NCBI GenBank assembly: GCA_002722295.1
Contig: PBLF01000030.1
Location: 62,001 to 126,000, forward strand
DNA length: 64,000 nt
Direction of reading: 5' to 3'
Source of the DNA: Stappia sp.
GTDB lineage: Bacteria; Pseudomonadota; Alphaproteobacteria; Rhizobiales; Stappiaceae
The notes beneath the pieces were generated by a model, which saw only the letters and a list, made by a program, of their open reading frames with translations, did no database searches and was not told the origin of the DNA. The translations under genes and the position numbers were made by a program. Shown piece after piece: positions 29,885-41,951 of this stretch (position 1 is its first letter; each line of letters begins with the position of its first letter).

Positions 29885-30825
29885 TGGGCCTGCGACGTCT
29901 GTGCCCCGGACTGGGGCAGTGTCGGTTGCCGGGCCGTGTCACCGTCCTGGGCGCCCGGACCAAGCGGGTTGCGGAAGTAACGGAAGAAGTCCGAGTTCGG
30001 CGACAGCACCATCGAGGTGCCGCCTTCGTTCAATGCGGAGGAATAGGCCTGCATCGAGCGATAGAAGTCGAAGAACTCCGAGTCCTTTCCGAAGGCTTCC
30101 GCGAAGATCCGGTTCCGCTCGGCGTCGCCGTCACCGCGGATCACCTCGGCATCGCGGTTGGCTTCCGCCACGATGACGGTGGCGTCGCGGTCAGCGCGGG
30201 AGCGGATGCGCTGCGACTGCTCGGCGCCCTGGGCACGGATCTCCGTCGCTTCACGCTGACGCTCGGTCTGCATCCGGCGGAAGATCGCCTCCGAGTTGGT
30301 CTGCGGCAGGTCCGCGCGACGGATCTTGACGTCAATGACATCGATACCGATCGGTGCGGCCCGCTGGGCAACGTCCTTGCGGATGCTGTCCATGAGTTCG
30401 GCGCGCTGGTCGCGAACAACCTGGGTGAAAGTCGCGCGGGCGAGTTCCGAACGCAGGCTCGACTGAAGGAACGTCGAAAGTCGCTGGTTGGCCTCGTTGA
30501 TGTTGTTCACCGTCTGGTAGAACAGCACCGGATTGGTGATCCGGTAGCGGGCGAAAGCATCCACGACAAGCCGCTTCTTGTCCGAGGCGATGGCCTCGAT
30601 CGGCGGCATGTTGAGGTCAAGCACGCGCTTGTCGAAGTAGACCACGTTCTGCACGAACGGGACCTTGAACTTGAGGCCCGGATCGCGCTCGCTTCCCTTG
30701 ATCTCGCCGAACTGCAGGATCAACGCCTGCTGTGCGGGATTGACGATATAGAGGGACATGTAGCCGACGATGGCCACGGCGACGAGGACGATGCCAAGCA
30801 GACCCAGGAAACCGTTCTTCATCAC
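29881..30825 (-). CDS. hflC: HflC, SPFH-family regulator of FtsH protease
   Basis: A 314-residue membrane protein with an N-terminal transmembrane helix (residues 5-25, FLGLLGIVLVAVAIVGYMSL), then the SPFH/band-7 domain (FGEIKGSERDPGLKFKVPF, VDAFARYRITNPVLFYQTV) and a long coiled coil with RADRDATVIVAEANRDAE. It forms a cage with HflK around the FtsH protease and modulates degradation of membrane proteins. It overlaps hflK by 4 bp. The Pro/Gln-rich tail is variable. Confidence 0.94.
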   Translation of the reverse strand: MMKNGFLGLLGIVLVAVAIVGYMSLYIVNPAQQALILQFGEIKGSERDPGLKFKVPFVQNVVYFDKRVLDLNMPPIEAIASDKKRLVVDAFARYRITNPVLFYQTVNNINEANQRLSTFLQSSLRSELARATFTQVVRDQRAELMDSIRKDVAQRAAPIGIDVIDVKIRRADLPQTNSEAIFRRMQTERQREATEIRAQGAEQSQRIRSRADRDATVIVAEANRDAEVIRGDGDAERNRIFAEAFGKDSEFFDFYRSMQAYSSALNEGGTSMVLSPNSDFFRYFRNPLGPGAQDGDTARQPTLPQSGAQTSQAQ

Positions 30826-32000
30826 TGGTTGCCTCCGGTGCGGGCGTTGCCCTGGTTGCGGTTGAGCTGGTCGAGCGGAAGATAGGGAACCACGCCCGAA
30901 GAGCCCGCGGAGTCATCGATGATGATCTTGTTGTTGGCGCCAAGAACCTTTTCGAGGGTCTCAAGATAGAGACGCTGACGGGTCACGTCAGGGGCCTTCT
31001 CGTACTCCTCGCGGATCTTCTCGAAACGCTGTGCCTGACCGCTTGCTTCGGCAACCGTCTGCTCACGATAGGCGTTTGCCGCCTCAAGAATTCGCGCCGC
31101 ATTGCCTCGTGCTTCCGGCACGATCCGGTTGGCATAGGCCTGCGCCTCGTTCTGGATGCGCTCCTGGTCGGCGCGGGCAGCCTGAACGTCGCGGAAGGCC
31201 TCGATCACCTGCTGCGGCGGATCGACCTTCTGCATCTGAACTTCGGTCACATGCATTCCGGCGCCGTACTGGTCGAGCGCTTCCTGCATGAGCTCCAGAA
31301 CAGATTGCTGGATGGGGGTCCGGTTCTCGCCGAGAATGGCGTCGATGTTGCTCTCGCCGACGACCTCGCGCATGGCGCTTTCGGCAACTGCCTTCACCGT
31401 CCGCTCGGGGTACTGGATGTTGAACAGGAAGTTCGACACGCCTTCCGGGGTGTTCTGGATGCGCCACTGAACCTTGAAGTCGACGTCGACGATATTCTCG
31501 TCGCCGGTCAGCATCAGGCTTTCCTCAGTCACGTCCTGAGTGTTTACGCGTCCGCCGTTGATGGTCTCGCGCAGACCGATGGAAACCTCACGGATGCGCT
31601 GGAAGTCCGGCGTGTAGACCGTGCCGATCGGATAAGGCCAGTTGTAGTTCAGGCCCGGAGCGGTCTGGCTGGTCACTTCGCCGAAGACGAGTTCGACGCC
31701 GACCTGCCCCTGTTCCACGCGGTAGAAGCCGGTGGCAAGCCAGATCACGCCTGCAACGAGGATTGCCAGCACGACGCCCTTGAAGCCCATGTTTCCGCCG
31801 CTGGGCAGAACGGTCTTCAGCTTGTCCTGGCTGCGCTTGAGGAGCTCTTCCAGATCGGGCGGGTTACCGCCCCCGCCACCGCCGCCACCGCCGCGTTGCG
31901 GGCCGCTGCCCCAGGGACCACCACCGCCGGAACCACCGCCCCATGGGCCGCCGTTTCCGCCGCCTTTCCAGCCACCGCCGTTCTGGTTGCTCCAAGGCAT
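30822..32000 (-). CDS. hflK: HflK, SPFH-family regulator of FtsH protease
   Basis: A 392-residue partner of HflC. It has the family's cytoplasmic Gly/Trp-rich N-terminus (MPWSNQNGGGWKGGGNGG, then long GGG runs to about residue 45), a transmembrane helix (about 75-95, GVVLAILVAGVIWLATGFY), the SPFH domain (VEQGQVGVELVFGEVTSQ) and a coiled coil ending VLGANNKIIIDDSAGSSG. ATG 32000 has AAGGA 8 nt upstream and is preferred over GTG 32006. It is the first gene of hflK-hflC-DUF2065. Confidence 0.94.
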   Translation of the reverse strand: MPWSNQNGGGWKGGGNGGPWGGGSGGGGPWGSGPQRGGGGGGGGGNPPDLEELLKRSQDKLKTVLPSGGNMGFKGVVLAILVAGVIWLATGFYRVEQGQVGVELVFGEVTSQTAPGLNYNWPYPIGTVYTPDFQRIREVSIGLRETINGGRVNTQDVTEESLMLTGDENIVDVDFKVQWRIQNTPEGVSNFLFNIQYPERTVKAVAESAMREVVGESNIDAILGENRTPIQQSVLELMQEALDQYGAGMHVTEVQMQKVDPPQQVIEAFRDVQAARADQERIQNEAQAYANRIVPEARGNAARILEAANAYREQTVAEASGQAQRFEKIREEYEKAPDVTRQRLYLETLEKVLGANNKIIIDDSAGSSGVVPYLPLDQLNRNQGNARTGGNQ

Positions 32001-32162
32001 CAACACATCCTTCGTCTGGCCCCGGCCGGCCGGGCCGGGGTCGTTGTCCTGATCGCGCCACTTGGCCTGGCGCGGTTATAGGAAGATTGGCGGGGGGTTT
32101 CAATGAAACCCGTTGACGCGCCTCCCGACGTGGAATTGGCGATTGAGGCCGCGCTTTTCAAT

Positions 32163-32199
32163 GGATCCGGCGGCAAAACACCGCCGGATCCTTTGCCTT
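32163..32199 (-). terminator. Terminator after fghA
   Basis: GGATCCGGCGG (32163-32173), loop CAAAACA and CCGCCGGATCC (32181-32191) form an 11-bp stem. T-rich TTTGCCTTTT follows on the plus strand, and on the minus strand A-poor sequence. It sits between the fghA stop (32204) and the start region of hflK. Confidence 0.6.
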
Positions 32200-32203
32200 T
32201 TGG

Positions 32204-33046
32204 TTACCCGGCGAGCCGTTCGGCGTGCCAGGCGAAGTGTTCCTCGATAAATGTCGAGATGAAATTGTAGGAATGGTCGTATCCGCCCTGAAGACGAAGC
32301 GTCAGGTCGACACCGGCCTCGCGGCAGGCGGCCTCAAGCGCCCAGGGCTTGAGCTGTTCGCTCAGGAAGCCGTCGGAGGTGCCCTGGTCGACAAGGATGT
32401 CCGATGACCAGCCGTGCGCCTTCACCAGCGCACAGGCGTCGTGCTCCGCCCATTTTTCGCGGTCCGAGCCGAGATAGGCGCCAAGTGCCTTTTCGCCCCA
32501 GGGGCAATCCAGCGGGTTCGTGATCGGAGCGAATGCCGACACCGAGCGGAACAGGTCGGGATGACGCAGGGCCAGCGTCAGCGCGCCATGGCCACCCATG
32601 GAATGGCCGGTGATGCCCACCGCGCCTTCCCAGACCGGAAGTTCGCCCGCCACGAGCCGGTAGAGCTCGTCGGTGACATAGGTTTCCATGTTGAAATGCG
32701 GTGCCCAGGGCGTCTCGGTCGCATCGACGTAGAAGCCCGCGCCCTGACCCAGGTCATAGGCTTCGTCATTCGCCACATCGTCACCGCGCGGACTGGTGTC
32801 GGGGGCAATGACGATCAGTTCGTACATGGAGGCAAGCCGCTGATAGCCGGCCTTGTCGGTTGCGTTCTGCCAGGTGCACGTCAGGCCCGACAGATAGAAG
32901 AGTGTCGGGCAGGCTTCTCCGCGAAGCGCTTCCCGCGGAAGATAAGCGGCGAATTCCATGTCGGTGCCGGTCGCCGTGGAGGCGTGACGATAGACACGCT
33001 GCTCGCCACCGAAGGAGCGGGACGTGGAAACAAGGGTAAGGGTCAT
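32204..33046 (-). CDS. fghA: S-formylglutathione hydrolase
   Basis: A 280-residue serine esterase of the esterase D family that hydrolyses S-formylglutathione to formate and glutathione. The nucleophile Ser is in GITGHSMGGHGALTLALRHP, and the conserved FYLSGLTCTWQNATDKAGYQ block and YDHSYNFISTFIEEH (catalytic His) are present. It works after the class III alcohol dehydrogenase encoded 1 kb upstream (34080-35189). Two small genes separate the pair. Confidence 0.94.
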   Translation of the reverse strand: MTLTLVSTSRSFGGEQRVYRHASTATGTDMEFAAYLPREALRGEACPTLFYLSGLTCTWQNATDKAGYQRLASMYELIVIAPDTSPRGDDVANDEAYDLGQGAGFYVDATETPWAPHFNMETYVTDELYRLVAGELPVWEGAVGITGHSMGGHGALTLALRHPDLFRSVSAFAPITNPLDCPWGEKALGAYLGSDREKWAEHDACALVKAHGWSSDILVDQGTSDGFLSEQLKPWALEAACREAGVDLTLRLQGGYDHSYNFISTFIEEHFAWHAERLAG

Positions 33047-33061
33047 GGAGAGGCTGGCTCC

Positions 33062-33592
33062 TTAGGCCATCGAAAGGGACGCGGCGCATTGCCGCCGCAT
33101 GTCGATATGGGGAATGCCGTCCTCGTCATAGACGTCGCTGACGGTCATGAAGCCGAAACGGGCGTAGAATTCGCGCAGATGCGCCTGGGCGGCAAGATGA
33201 ATGTCCGCTTGAGGAAACGCGCGCGAACATTCCGCGATGCCAAGCTCCAGAAGCGTCGCGCCGAGGCCGGTCCCGCGCCAGGCCGGCGCGGTGACGATAC
33301 GGCCGAGATGACAGTGGCCGTCGCCCTCAGGTGGCGGCAGCGGGGCGAACAGGCGCAGGCAGGCGGCAAGGTTCCCGCTTTCCTCCTCCTCGACGAGAAG
33401 GTGAAGGGCGTCCGGATCCCGGCCGTCGATTTCAGGATAGGCGCATTCCTGCTCGACCACGAAGACGTCGACCCTCAGCCGCAAAAGGGCGTGAAGGCGA
33501 TAGATGTCGAGGTCGGCGAAATCGCACCAGAGCGCGCGCAAGGCGGGCCGTCCGGCCCGTGTCGCCGGCGGCGGATCAATCCTGCGCAGCAT
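33062..33592 (-). CDS. GNAT acetyltransferase, ElaA type
   Basis: A 176-residue protein. After a Pro/Arg-rich lead, residues about 20-160 match ElaA: LYRLLALRLRVDVFVVEQECAYPE in form (here LHALLRLRVDVFVVEQ), and the acetyl-CoA loop GRIVTAPAWRGTGLGATLLE. FGFMTVSDVYDEDGIPHIDM is the ElaA C-terminal signature. The substrate is unknown. It lies between fghA and the XRE regulator, whose stop it overlaps by 1 bp at its start. Confidence 0.86.
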   Translation of the reverse strand: MLRRIDPPPATRAGRPALRALWCDFADLDIYRLHALLRLRVDVFVVEQECAYPEIDGRDPDALHLLVEEEESGNLAACLRLFAPLPPPEGDGHCHLGRIVTAPAWRGTGLGATLLELGIAECSRAFPQADIHLAAQAHLREFYARFGFMTVSDVYDEDGIPHIDMRRQCAASLSMA

Positions 33593-33993
33593 TACTCGCC
33601 CGCCGACCCTGCGCCGGCTCCCGACTGAAGGGCCGCGACCTGCGCCTCCAGCCGTTCGATCATCTCGCCGGTGCGGTCGTGGTTGTCTTTCAGCGCCTTG
33701 AGGGAAGAGGCAATGAGCGTGAGCTCGCTCGACAGGTCTCCGTCGGTCGGGCTTTCACCGACACCATGGAGCAGCCAGGTCGGGCTCACGGCCAGGAAGC
33801 CGGCCAGCATGGTCAGCCGGTTGGCCCGCGGCTCGGTGCGTCCGGTTTCCCAGCCGGTGACCGTTTCCGTCTTCACGCCGAGACGGCGGGCAAGTTGCGC
33901 GCCGCTCAGTCCGACAGCCTCGCGGGCCCGCCGGATGCGGCCTCCCAGCGTGTCGCGATCACGTGCTTCCGACCACAGTGTCTGTTCCGTCAT
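33592..33993 (-). CDS. XRE-family transcriptional regulator
   Basis: The 133-residue protein starts at ATG 33993 with GGGAGG 8 nt upstream. Residues about 18-75 are a helix-turn-helix domain: RIRRAREAVGLSGAQLARRL, GVKTETVTGWETGRTEPRA. The C-terminal 55 residues form a short coiled coil (SLKALKDNHDRTGEMIERLEAQ). Standing between frmA and fghA it may regulate the formaldehyde genes, but this is inferred only from position. Confidence 0.84.
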   Translation of the reverse strand: MTEQTLWSEARDRDTLGGRIRRAREAVGLSGAQLARRLGVKTETVTGWETGRTEPRANRLTMLAGFLAVSPTWLLHGVGESPTDGDLSSELTLIASSLKALKDNHDRTGEMIERLEAQVAALQSGAGAGSAGE

Positions 33994-34079
33994 GGCAACG
34001 ACCTCCCTTGCCGGCATTCGGCGTGTGTCTGACGCGCCGGCGGTGGGGCCGGCGCGTCCTTCATGATTGCATCCGTGCG

Positions 34080-35189
<1,110 letters not shown>

Positions 35190-35360
35190 GGGAAGAAAAC
35201 CTCCGGGGGTGGAAATGCGAAAGCGGGCGGAACGCGACGGCAGTTGCCGCGAACCGTTTGGCCGATCCTAGGATAAGGAAGGTGTCCGGCGAAAGTAGGC
35301 AGGCGACCTGAGACAGCGATTGTGCGACAGGCTCGACAGGTTTTTTGTCGCAGAGGCGTG

Positions 35361-35906
35361 TCAGGCCGATCGTCTGCGGTGATAGGTGAGGAAGGTGACG
35401 TCGGCACTGTCCTTTTCCCCGCGTTCCGGCGTTTCCCGGGTGGTTTCCAGCCACAGGGCCGGATCGATCACGGGGAAGCGGGTATCGCCTGCGGGGGACG
35501 CATGGACGCGGGTGATCTCGAGGCGATCCGCGATGTCCATGGTTGCGGCGTAGATTTCGCCTCCGCCGATCACCATCACCGCATCCTTGCCCGCGTCGGT
35601 CGCGACCTGTCGGGCAGTCTCGAGGCCGGCCTTGAGCGAGGCGACGACGTGAATGCCCTCGTGCGAAAAGCCCGAATCCCGTGTGACCACGATATTGGTG
35701 CGGCCGGGAAGCGGCCGGCCGATGGACACGAAGGTCTTGCGCCCCATGAGAACCGGATGGCCGGTCGTCAGTCGCTTGAAGCGTTTCAGGTCGCTCGACA
35801 GCCGCCAGGGCATGTCGCCCGCGGAGCCGATCACCCCGTTCTCGCCGACGGCGGCGACGAGAACGACCTCCGGTGCGGGGAGCTGCTTTTCGCGTGTGTC
35901 GGACAT
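35361..35906 (-). CDS. folA: Dihydrofolate reductase
   Basis: The 181-residue NADPH-dependent enzyme reduces dihydrofolate to tetrahydrofolate. The substrate loop reads VAAVGENGVIGSAGDMPWRL (Asp of the active site follows Gly), then HPVLMGRKTFVSIGRPLPGR and the cofactor motif VMVIGGGEIYAATM. ATG 35906 gives a normal length with a slightly extended N-terminus. A separate thyA is not seen. A terminator for the opposite-side ilvC transcript lies at 35959-35988. Confidence 0.94.
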   Translation of the reverse strand: MSDTREKQLPAPEVVLVAAVGENGVIGSAGDMPWRLSSDLKRFKRLTTGHPVLMGRKTFVSIGRPLPGRTNIVVTRDSGFSHEGIHVVASLKAGLETARQVATDAGKDAVMVIGGGEIYAATMDIADRLEITRVHASPAGDTRFPVIDPALWLETTRETPERGEKDSADVTFLTYHRRRSA

Positions 35907-35958
35907 TCCTGTTTTCTCCTCGCAGGTCGTGTCTTTTCCTAGACCGCCGTGCGTCAAA

Positions 35959-35988
35959 TGAAAACGGCCCGCGTGTGCGGGCCGTTTC
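35959..35988 (-). terminator. Terminator downstream of ilvC
   Basis: GAAAACGGCCCGC and GCGGGCCGTTTCC form an 11-bp stem with loop GTGT (around 35972). It lies 170 bp after ilvC, past the duplicated tail copies, and 50 bp before the folA start. Confidence 0.65.
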
Positions 35989-36024
35989 CTGTCCTGTTGA
36001 AACCCCGGTCGGGAGAGTGAGCTC

Positions 36025-36106
36025 CCTTGTCGACGAGGGCGTTCGCCCGAAGGCTTAGTTGCGCTCCTTGTCGACAAGGGCGCCCTTCTTGATCCCCCGC
36101 GCGTGG
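36025..36106 (-). repeat. Duplicated fragments of the ilvC 3' end
   Basis: The 47 bp of 36157-36203, which include the last codons and stop of ilvC, recur at 36049-36095 with one mismatch. A shorter degenerate copy (CCTTGTCGACGAGGGCG with GAAGGCTTAG) lies at 36025-36056. The spacing is 108 bp. The copies encode the [12 protein letters not shown] end again without a start codon. They form a tandem duplication tail between ilvC and its terminator. Confidence 0.8.
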
Positions 36107-36162
36107 CCTTGCCGCGCGCCAGATGGCGATGCCTGGATCAAGAGGGCGTTTCGCCAGAAGGC

Positions 36163-37897
<1,735 letters not shown>

Positions 37898-37981
37898 CGG
37901 TCTCGGGGGCGGAGTGTCTGATTGAGGTGTTTGATTTCTGTGAGCCGCATGTCTCGGAGCACCCGATCAGATGCGTACCGT

Positions 37982-37991
37982 ACCGTACGGT
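37982..37991. promoter_or_regulatory. Palindrome, candidate TetR operator
   Basis: ACCGTACGGT is a perfect 10-bp palindrome, preceded by an extra half-site copy ACCGT at 37977. It lies 85 bp upstream of the TetR gene and 163 bp upstream of the divergent DJ-1/PfpI gene. Confidence 0.5.
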
Positions 37992-38153
37992 TCGCCGGCA
38001 CAATGGCCCGGAAGGCCGCCGCCGTCAAGCGGGAAAGGGGGATGTAGTACCGCGCTAATACCACCGAAAACCGTGTCGCTGCTACCGTCCGTTTCTGTTG
38101 GCCACCGCCTCTCGCGCGGGATGGCGAGCGTGTGACTGTTCGGGAGGGAAAGT

Positions 38154-38723
38154 ATGAGTGCGAAGAAGATCCTGATGATCACCGGTGATTTCACCGAGGA
38201 CTATGAGACCATGGTGCCGTTTCAGACGCTGCTTGCCGTCGGGCACAGCGTCCACGCCGTCTGCCCGGGCAAGAAAAAGGGGGATAGCGTCGCGACGGCG
38301 ATCCACGATTTCGAAGGTGACCAGACCTACACCGAAAAACGGGGCCACAATTTTGCGCTCAATGCGACATTCGCCGAGGTTGATCCGAGCGACTATGACG
38401 CGCTGGTGATTCCGGGTGGCCGCGCGCCGGAGTATCTGCGTCTCGATCCGCAGGTGATCGCGGCCGTGAAGCATTTCTTCGAGTCCGGCAAGCCCGTCGC
38501 CGCGATCTGCCATGGCGCGCAACTCCTGGCCGCGGCCGGGGTTATCGATGGGCGCAAGGTGTCCGCGTATCCGGCCTGCCGCCCTGAGGTGGAACTGGCG
38601 GGCGGCACCTACGCGGATATTGCCATTGACGGAGCGGTCACGGACGGCAAGCTGGTAACGGCGCCTGCATGGCCGGCCCATCCCGCATGGCTTTCGCAGT
38701 TCATGGCGGTGCTTGCTGCCTGA
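38154..38723 (+). CDS. DJ-1/PfpI-family protein
   Basis: A 189-residue class I glutamine amidotransferase-like protein. The nucleophile elbow reads [20 protein letters not shown] with the reactive Cys, preceded by [15 protein letters not shown]. The partner Glu position is in [15 protein letters not shown]. Relatives act as glyoxalase III-type deglycases, chaperones or intracellular proteases; the exact activity is not predictable. GGGAGG precedes the ATG. It is divergent from the TetR gene, which may control it. Confidence 0.9.
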   Translation: MSAKKILMITGDFTEDYETMVPFQTLLAVGHSVHAVCPGKKKGDSVATAIHDFEGDQTYTEKRGHNFALNATFAEVDPSDYDALVIPGGRAPEYLRLDPQVIAAVKHFFESGKPVAAICHGAQLLAAAGVIDGRKVSAYPACRPEVELAGGTYADIAIDGAVTDGKLVTAPAWPAHPAWLSQFMAVLAA

Positions 38724-38820
38724 ACGGCATGTCCTCGTGCGGGCCCGGCATTGTGTCGGGCCTGCGCTGTGCCGGTTTCGACGGCAGCCTTGCGGGCTTA
38801 GTCAAGGGGAGGAACAGACC

Positions 38821-39225
38821 ATGTGCAAGCTCTTCATCGAGGCGGATCCGGCCCTGTGGGACAGCACGACGCGGTCCCTGCGCATTGAGCGGATGGTCAC
38901 CAGCGTCCGGCTGGAGAACTTTTTCTGGGCGATCCTTGAGGAGATCGCCGCGCGCGACGGCATGAATCTCGTCCAGTTGATAACCCGCCTGCATGGCGAG
39001 TCTATCGAGGCGGGGCATGATCTTGGAAACTTCGCCTCGTTCCTGCGGGTCTGCTGCGGTCGCTATCAGGCCCTGCAGTTGAGCGGTGATATCCCGGGCG
39101 ATCTGGAAACGCCGATCGCCACTCTCGACAGCGCAAGCATCCTCGACAAGGAGCGCAACCGCGCTGCCGCCGCGAGGCCCGCTCACGGCAGCGAATTGAC
39201 CGTACTCAGGTCAGCCGCCGGCTAG
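38821..39225 (+). CDS. Ribbon-helix-helix domain protein
   Basis: The 134-residue protein starts at ATG 38821 with GGGGAGG upstream. Residues about 18-90 are the alphaproteobacterial ribbon-helix-helix domain (RHH_4 type): IERMVTSVRLENFFWAILEEI, AARDGMNLVQLITRLH, LGNFASFLRVCCGRYQ. The C-terminal tail is variable and Ala-rich. Proteins of this family are probably DNA-binding regulators with unknown targets. The gene converges with PhzF with a 4-bp overlap of the two stops. Confidence 0.85.
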   Translation: MCKLFIEADPALWDSTTRSLRIERMVTSVRLENFFWAILEEIAARDGMNLVQLITRLHGESIEAGHDLGNFASFLRVCCGRYQALQLSGDIPGDLETPIATLDSASILDKERNRAAAARPAHGSELTVLRSAAG

Positions 39226-40130
39226 AGAAACAACTCGCCACTGGCGATGACAACGGCCTGGCCGCCGATGCGCACGGCCTTGAGATTGCCGGCGTGAATA
39301 TCGATCTCCAAGTCGATCATCGAGGGACGGGCCATGTCCACGCCCTGCTCGATACGCAGGTAGTGGGTGCCGTCGGTCGGCTTGTCGAAGTGGCGCACGA
39401 CGCCGGCAAAGGCCGCCACCGCCGCGCCGGTCGCCGGATCCTCGCTGATGCCCATGGCGGGGGAGAACATGCGCGCGGAAAACGTGCTTTCGCTCGAGGT
39501 GGTCTGCCGGCAGTAGACATAGGCCGAGCCGAGCCCGCCAAAGCCTTCGTCCCACTGGCGCCCCGCGCGAGGCGCGGCACGCGACAGCGTCGAGAGGTCG
39601 GCAACCGGCACGAAGGCGAAGGGAACGCCGGCCTCGTAGGCCGTGGGGCGGTGGTTCTCGAAGCCAATCTCCGACGGTTCCAGTCCGAGGGCTGCGGCGA
39701 TCACGTCCCTGTCGCCCAGCGGATCTGCGGGACGGGCAAGTTTCGGCACGTCGAACTCTGCAAAGCCTGCGGCCCCCGGTTTCAGCACGACGCCGCAGCG
39801 CACCTTGCCGACGGCTTCCTCGAGGACGACCATCGCGTTCTGATCCTCCTCGATCTCGCCGAACCTTTCGCGCGCCAGCAGGATCGCGGTGCCTACGGTG
39901 GGATGTCCCGCGAAGGGCAGCTCCTTTGCGGGGGTGAAGATGCGCAGCTTCGCGGAGTGGGTCGGCGTCTCGGGCGGCAGCACGAACACGGTCTCAGACA
40001 GGTTGAACTCACGGGCAATCGCCTGCATCCGCGCGTCCGACAGGCCCTCGCCGTCCAGGACGACCGCCAGCGGGTTGCCGGCAAGCGCCTGATTGGTGAA
40101 GACGTCGAGGATGAAATAGCGGCGTCCCAT
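39222..40130 (-). CDS. PhzF-family isomerase/epimerase
   Basis: A 302-residue protein with the two-domain diaminopimelate-epimerase-like fold. Typical blocks are [21 protein letters not shown], the catalytic-Glu region [33 protein letters not shown] and [18 protein letters not shown]. Members include the phenazine enzyme PhzF and many uncharacterised isomerases; no phenazine genes are near. ATG 40130 is the family-like start. Confidence 0.9.
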   Translation of the reverse strand: MGRRYFILDVFTNQALAGNPLAVVLDGEGLSDARMQAIAREFNLSETVFVLPPETPTHSAKLRIFTPAKELPFAGHPTVGTAILLARERFGEIEEDQNAMVVLEEAVGKVRCGVVLKPGAAGFAEFDVPKLARPADPLGDRDVIAAALGLEPSEIGFENHRPTAYEAGVPFAFVPVADLSTLSRAAPRAGRQWDEGFGGLGSAYVYCRQTTSSESTFSARMFSPAMGISEDPATGAAVAAFAGVVRHFDKPTDGTHYLRIEQGVDMARPSMIDLEIDIHAGNLKAVRIGGQAVVIASGELFL

Positions 40131-40337
40131 CGTGTCGTTCCCTCGCAATGTCAGGTGAACCGTGCGCTCTTGAGGCGCGTGTCGGTGTCGCGGAAGGTCC
40201 AGACTTTGGCATGGCCCGCGCATCAATACCAGCGCGGGTCGGGCCGCGTGGCCCTGCAAGCCTTAACGAAACCTTGACCGCGCTCGACGGACCCGCGCCT
40301 GCAATCCGGGAACAGGGGCGGTGCGTACAAACCGGTC

Positions 40338-41063
40338 ATGACACAGTTCCTGAAAAGCTTTGCCCCGGGGGGACTTGCCGTCGTTGTCGGCGGAACCGGC
40401 GGTATCGGTTCCGCCCTCGTGTCCGCTCTCGAAACCGCGTCGGCTTTCAAGAGTATCGTGAGCCTGTCGCGGACCACGCAACCGGCACTGGATATCGTCG
40501 ACGAGGGATCGGTTGCATGTGCGGCGGACCACGTCGCCGCGCTGGTGGGGGAGGGCATGCCGCTTCGACTGCTTGTCGACGCGACGGGTATTCTTTCCGA
40601 TGGGGCCATGCAGCCGGAAAAGGCGCTGCGCCAGATCGATCCCGAGGCCATGGCGCGCTCTTTCGCGGTCAACGCCATCGGACCGGCACTTCTGCTCAAG
40701 CATTTCCTCCCGCTCATGCCGCGCGAGGGCAAGTCGGTTTTCGCGACCTTGTCCGCCAAGGTCGGCAGTATCGGTGACAACAGGCTTGGAGGATGGGTCA
40801 GTTATCGCGCATCCAAGGCAGCGTTGAACCAGATCGTCCGCACGGCCTCGATCGAGGTTGCCCGTCGCCGGCCGGAGCATGTCGTTCTTGCCCTTCATCC
40901 GGGCACCGTCGAGACCCGCCTTTCGCGTCCGTTCGCGCGGACGGGGCTCGAGGTGCAGTCACCGGAGGTCGCGGCAGACCGCCTGCTTTCCGTTATCGAC
41001 GCGGCCGGCCCGCAAGATACGGGGGCTTTCCTGAACTATCGGGGCGAGCGCCTGCCCTGGTAG
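40338..41063 (+). CDS. Short-chain dehydrogenase/reductase
   Basis: A 241-residue oxidoreductase. The nucleotide site is VVVGGTGGIGSALVSALE, a GxxGGIG form, followed by LVDATGILSDG in place of the usual NNAG (here DATG). The catalytic set is Ser in ATLSAKVGSIGDN and Tyr-Lys in VSYRASKAALNQI. The atypical DATG motif and the LHPGTVETRLSRPF block match the CsgA-like/SDR group often annotated as C-factor. The substrate is unknown. The trhO gene follows after 51 bp. Confidence 0.88.
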   Translation: MTQFLKSFAPGGLAVVVGGTGGIGSALVSALETASAFKSIVSLSRTTQPALDIVDEGSVACAADHVAALVGEGMPLRLLVDATGILSDGAMQPEKALRQIDPEAMARSFAVNAIGPALLLKHFLPLMPREGKSVFATLSAKVGSIGDNRLGGWVSYRASKAALNQIVRTASIEVARRRPEHVVLALHPGTVETRLSRPFARTGLEVQSPEVAADRLLSVIDAAGPQDTGAFLNYRGERLPW

Positions 41064-41114
41064 GCAATTGCCCGTGTCTTGCGAGGCCATGCGAAGCCTG
41101 CCAGATTGCGCGCC

Positions 41115-41951
41115 ATGTCACAGGCTGCTTCCTCCACCTTGCGGGTGTCCGCATTTTATCTCTTTGTCCCGCTTGATGATTTTCAGGCAATGCGGGACCC
41201 CTTGCTTGCGGTCGCGGAGGCGGCCCGCGTGCGGGGCTCCATCCTCCTGGCCGCGGAAGGCGTCAACGGAACGATCGCCGGCAGCGATGACGGCGTGGAA
41301 ACCGTGCTTGCACACTTGCGCCGCGATCGGCGCCTGGCGGATCTGAGCGAGAAAAACGCCCGCGCGGAGCGAATGCCTTTCGGGCGGCTGAAGGTGCGTC
41401 TCAAGCGCGAGATCGTCAGCCTTGGCGTGGAGAGCGTGGACCCGCGCCGCCGCGTCGGTGCCTATGTGGCGCCGCAGGACTGGAATGCGCTCATCAGCGA
41501 TCCGGATGTGGTGGTGGTCGACACCCGCAATGACTACGAGATTGCCTTCGGTTCCTTCGAAGGCGCGCTCTCGCCGGAAACCAGAACCTTCAGGAGCTTC
41601 CCGGAGTGGGTGCGCGGGCAGCGCGAGGCCGGACGCGCGAAAAAGGTCGCCATGTTCTGCACGGGCGGAATTCGTTGCGAAAAGGCGACGAGCTTCCTTC
41701 TCGATGAGGGGTTCGAGGACGTCTATCACCTCGACGGCGGCATCCTGAACTATCTGGAAAAAGTGCCCCGGGAGGAAAGCCTCTGGCACGGCGACTGCTT
41801 TGTCTTCGATGAGCGCGTCGCGGTCGATCACGATCTCCGTGCGACCTGGGGCGAGGGCGCGCCGGAGGAGGCCCGAGAGGTCCTCCCCGACGACCTCTAT
41901 GCGCGGACGGAGCCCGGCGAGCCGTCGTCGGAGGATGGCGTCAAAGCTTGA
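41115..41951 (+). CDS. trhO: tRNA uridine(34) hydroxylase (rhodanese-like)
   Basis: A 278-residue protein of the YceA/TrhO family, which makes 5-hydroxyuridine at tRNA position 34. The N-terminal domain has SAFYLFVPLDDF and ILLAAEGVNGTIAGS. The rhodanese domain has DPDVVVVDTRNDYEIAFGSF and the active Cys in VAMFCTGGIRCEKATSFLL. The family C-terminal zinc-type extension is short here. The last 11 bp overlap the convergent SMP-30 gene. Confidence 0.9.
   Translation: MSQAASSTLRVSAFYLFVPLDDFQAMRDPLLAVAEAARVRGSILLAAEGVNGTIAGSDDGVETVLAHLRRDRRLADLSEKNARAERMPFGRLKVRLKREIVSLGVESVDPRRRVGAYVAPQDWNALISDPDVVVVDTRNDYEIAFGSFEGALSPETRTFRSFPEWVRGQREAGRAKKVAMFCTGGIRCEKATSFLLDEGFEDVYHLDGGILNYLEKVPREESLWHGDCFVFDERVAVDHDLRATWGEGAPEEAREVLPDDLYARTEPGEPSSEDGVKA

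Noticed and set aside
31860-32000. CCGCCACCGCC-type repeats
   Set aside because: They are the codons of the Gly-rich HflK N-terminus, a family feature, not a DNA repeat element.
36025-36106. Separate small gene after ilvC
   Set aside because: The segment repeats the ilvC tail without a start codon or ribosome binding site, so it is a duplication remnant.
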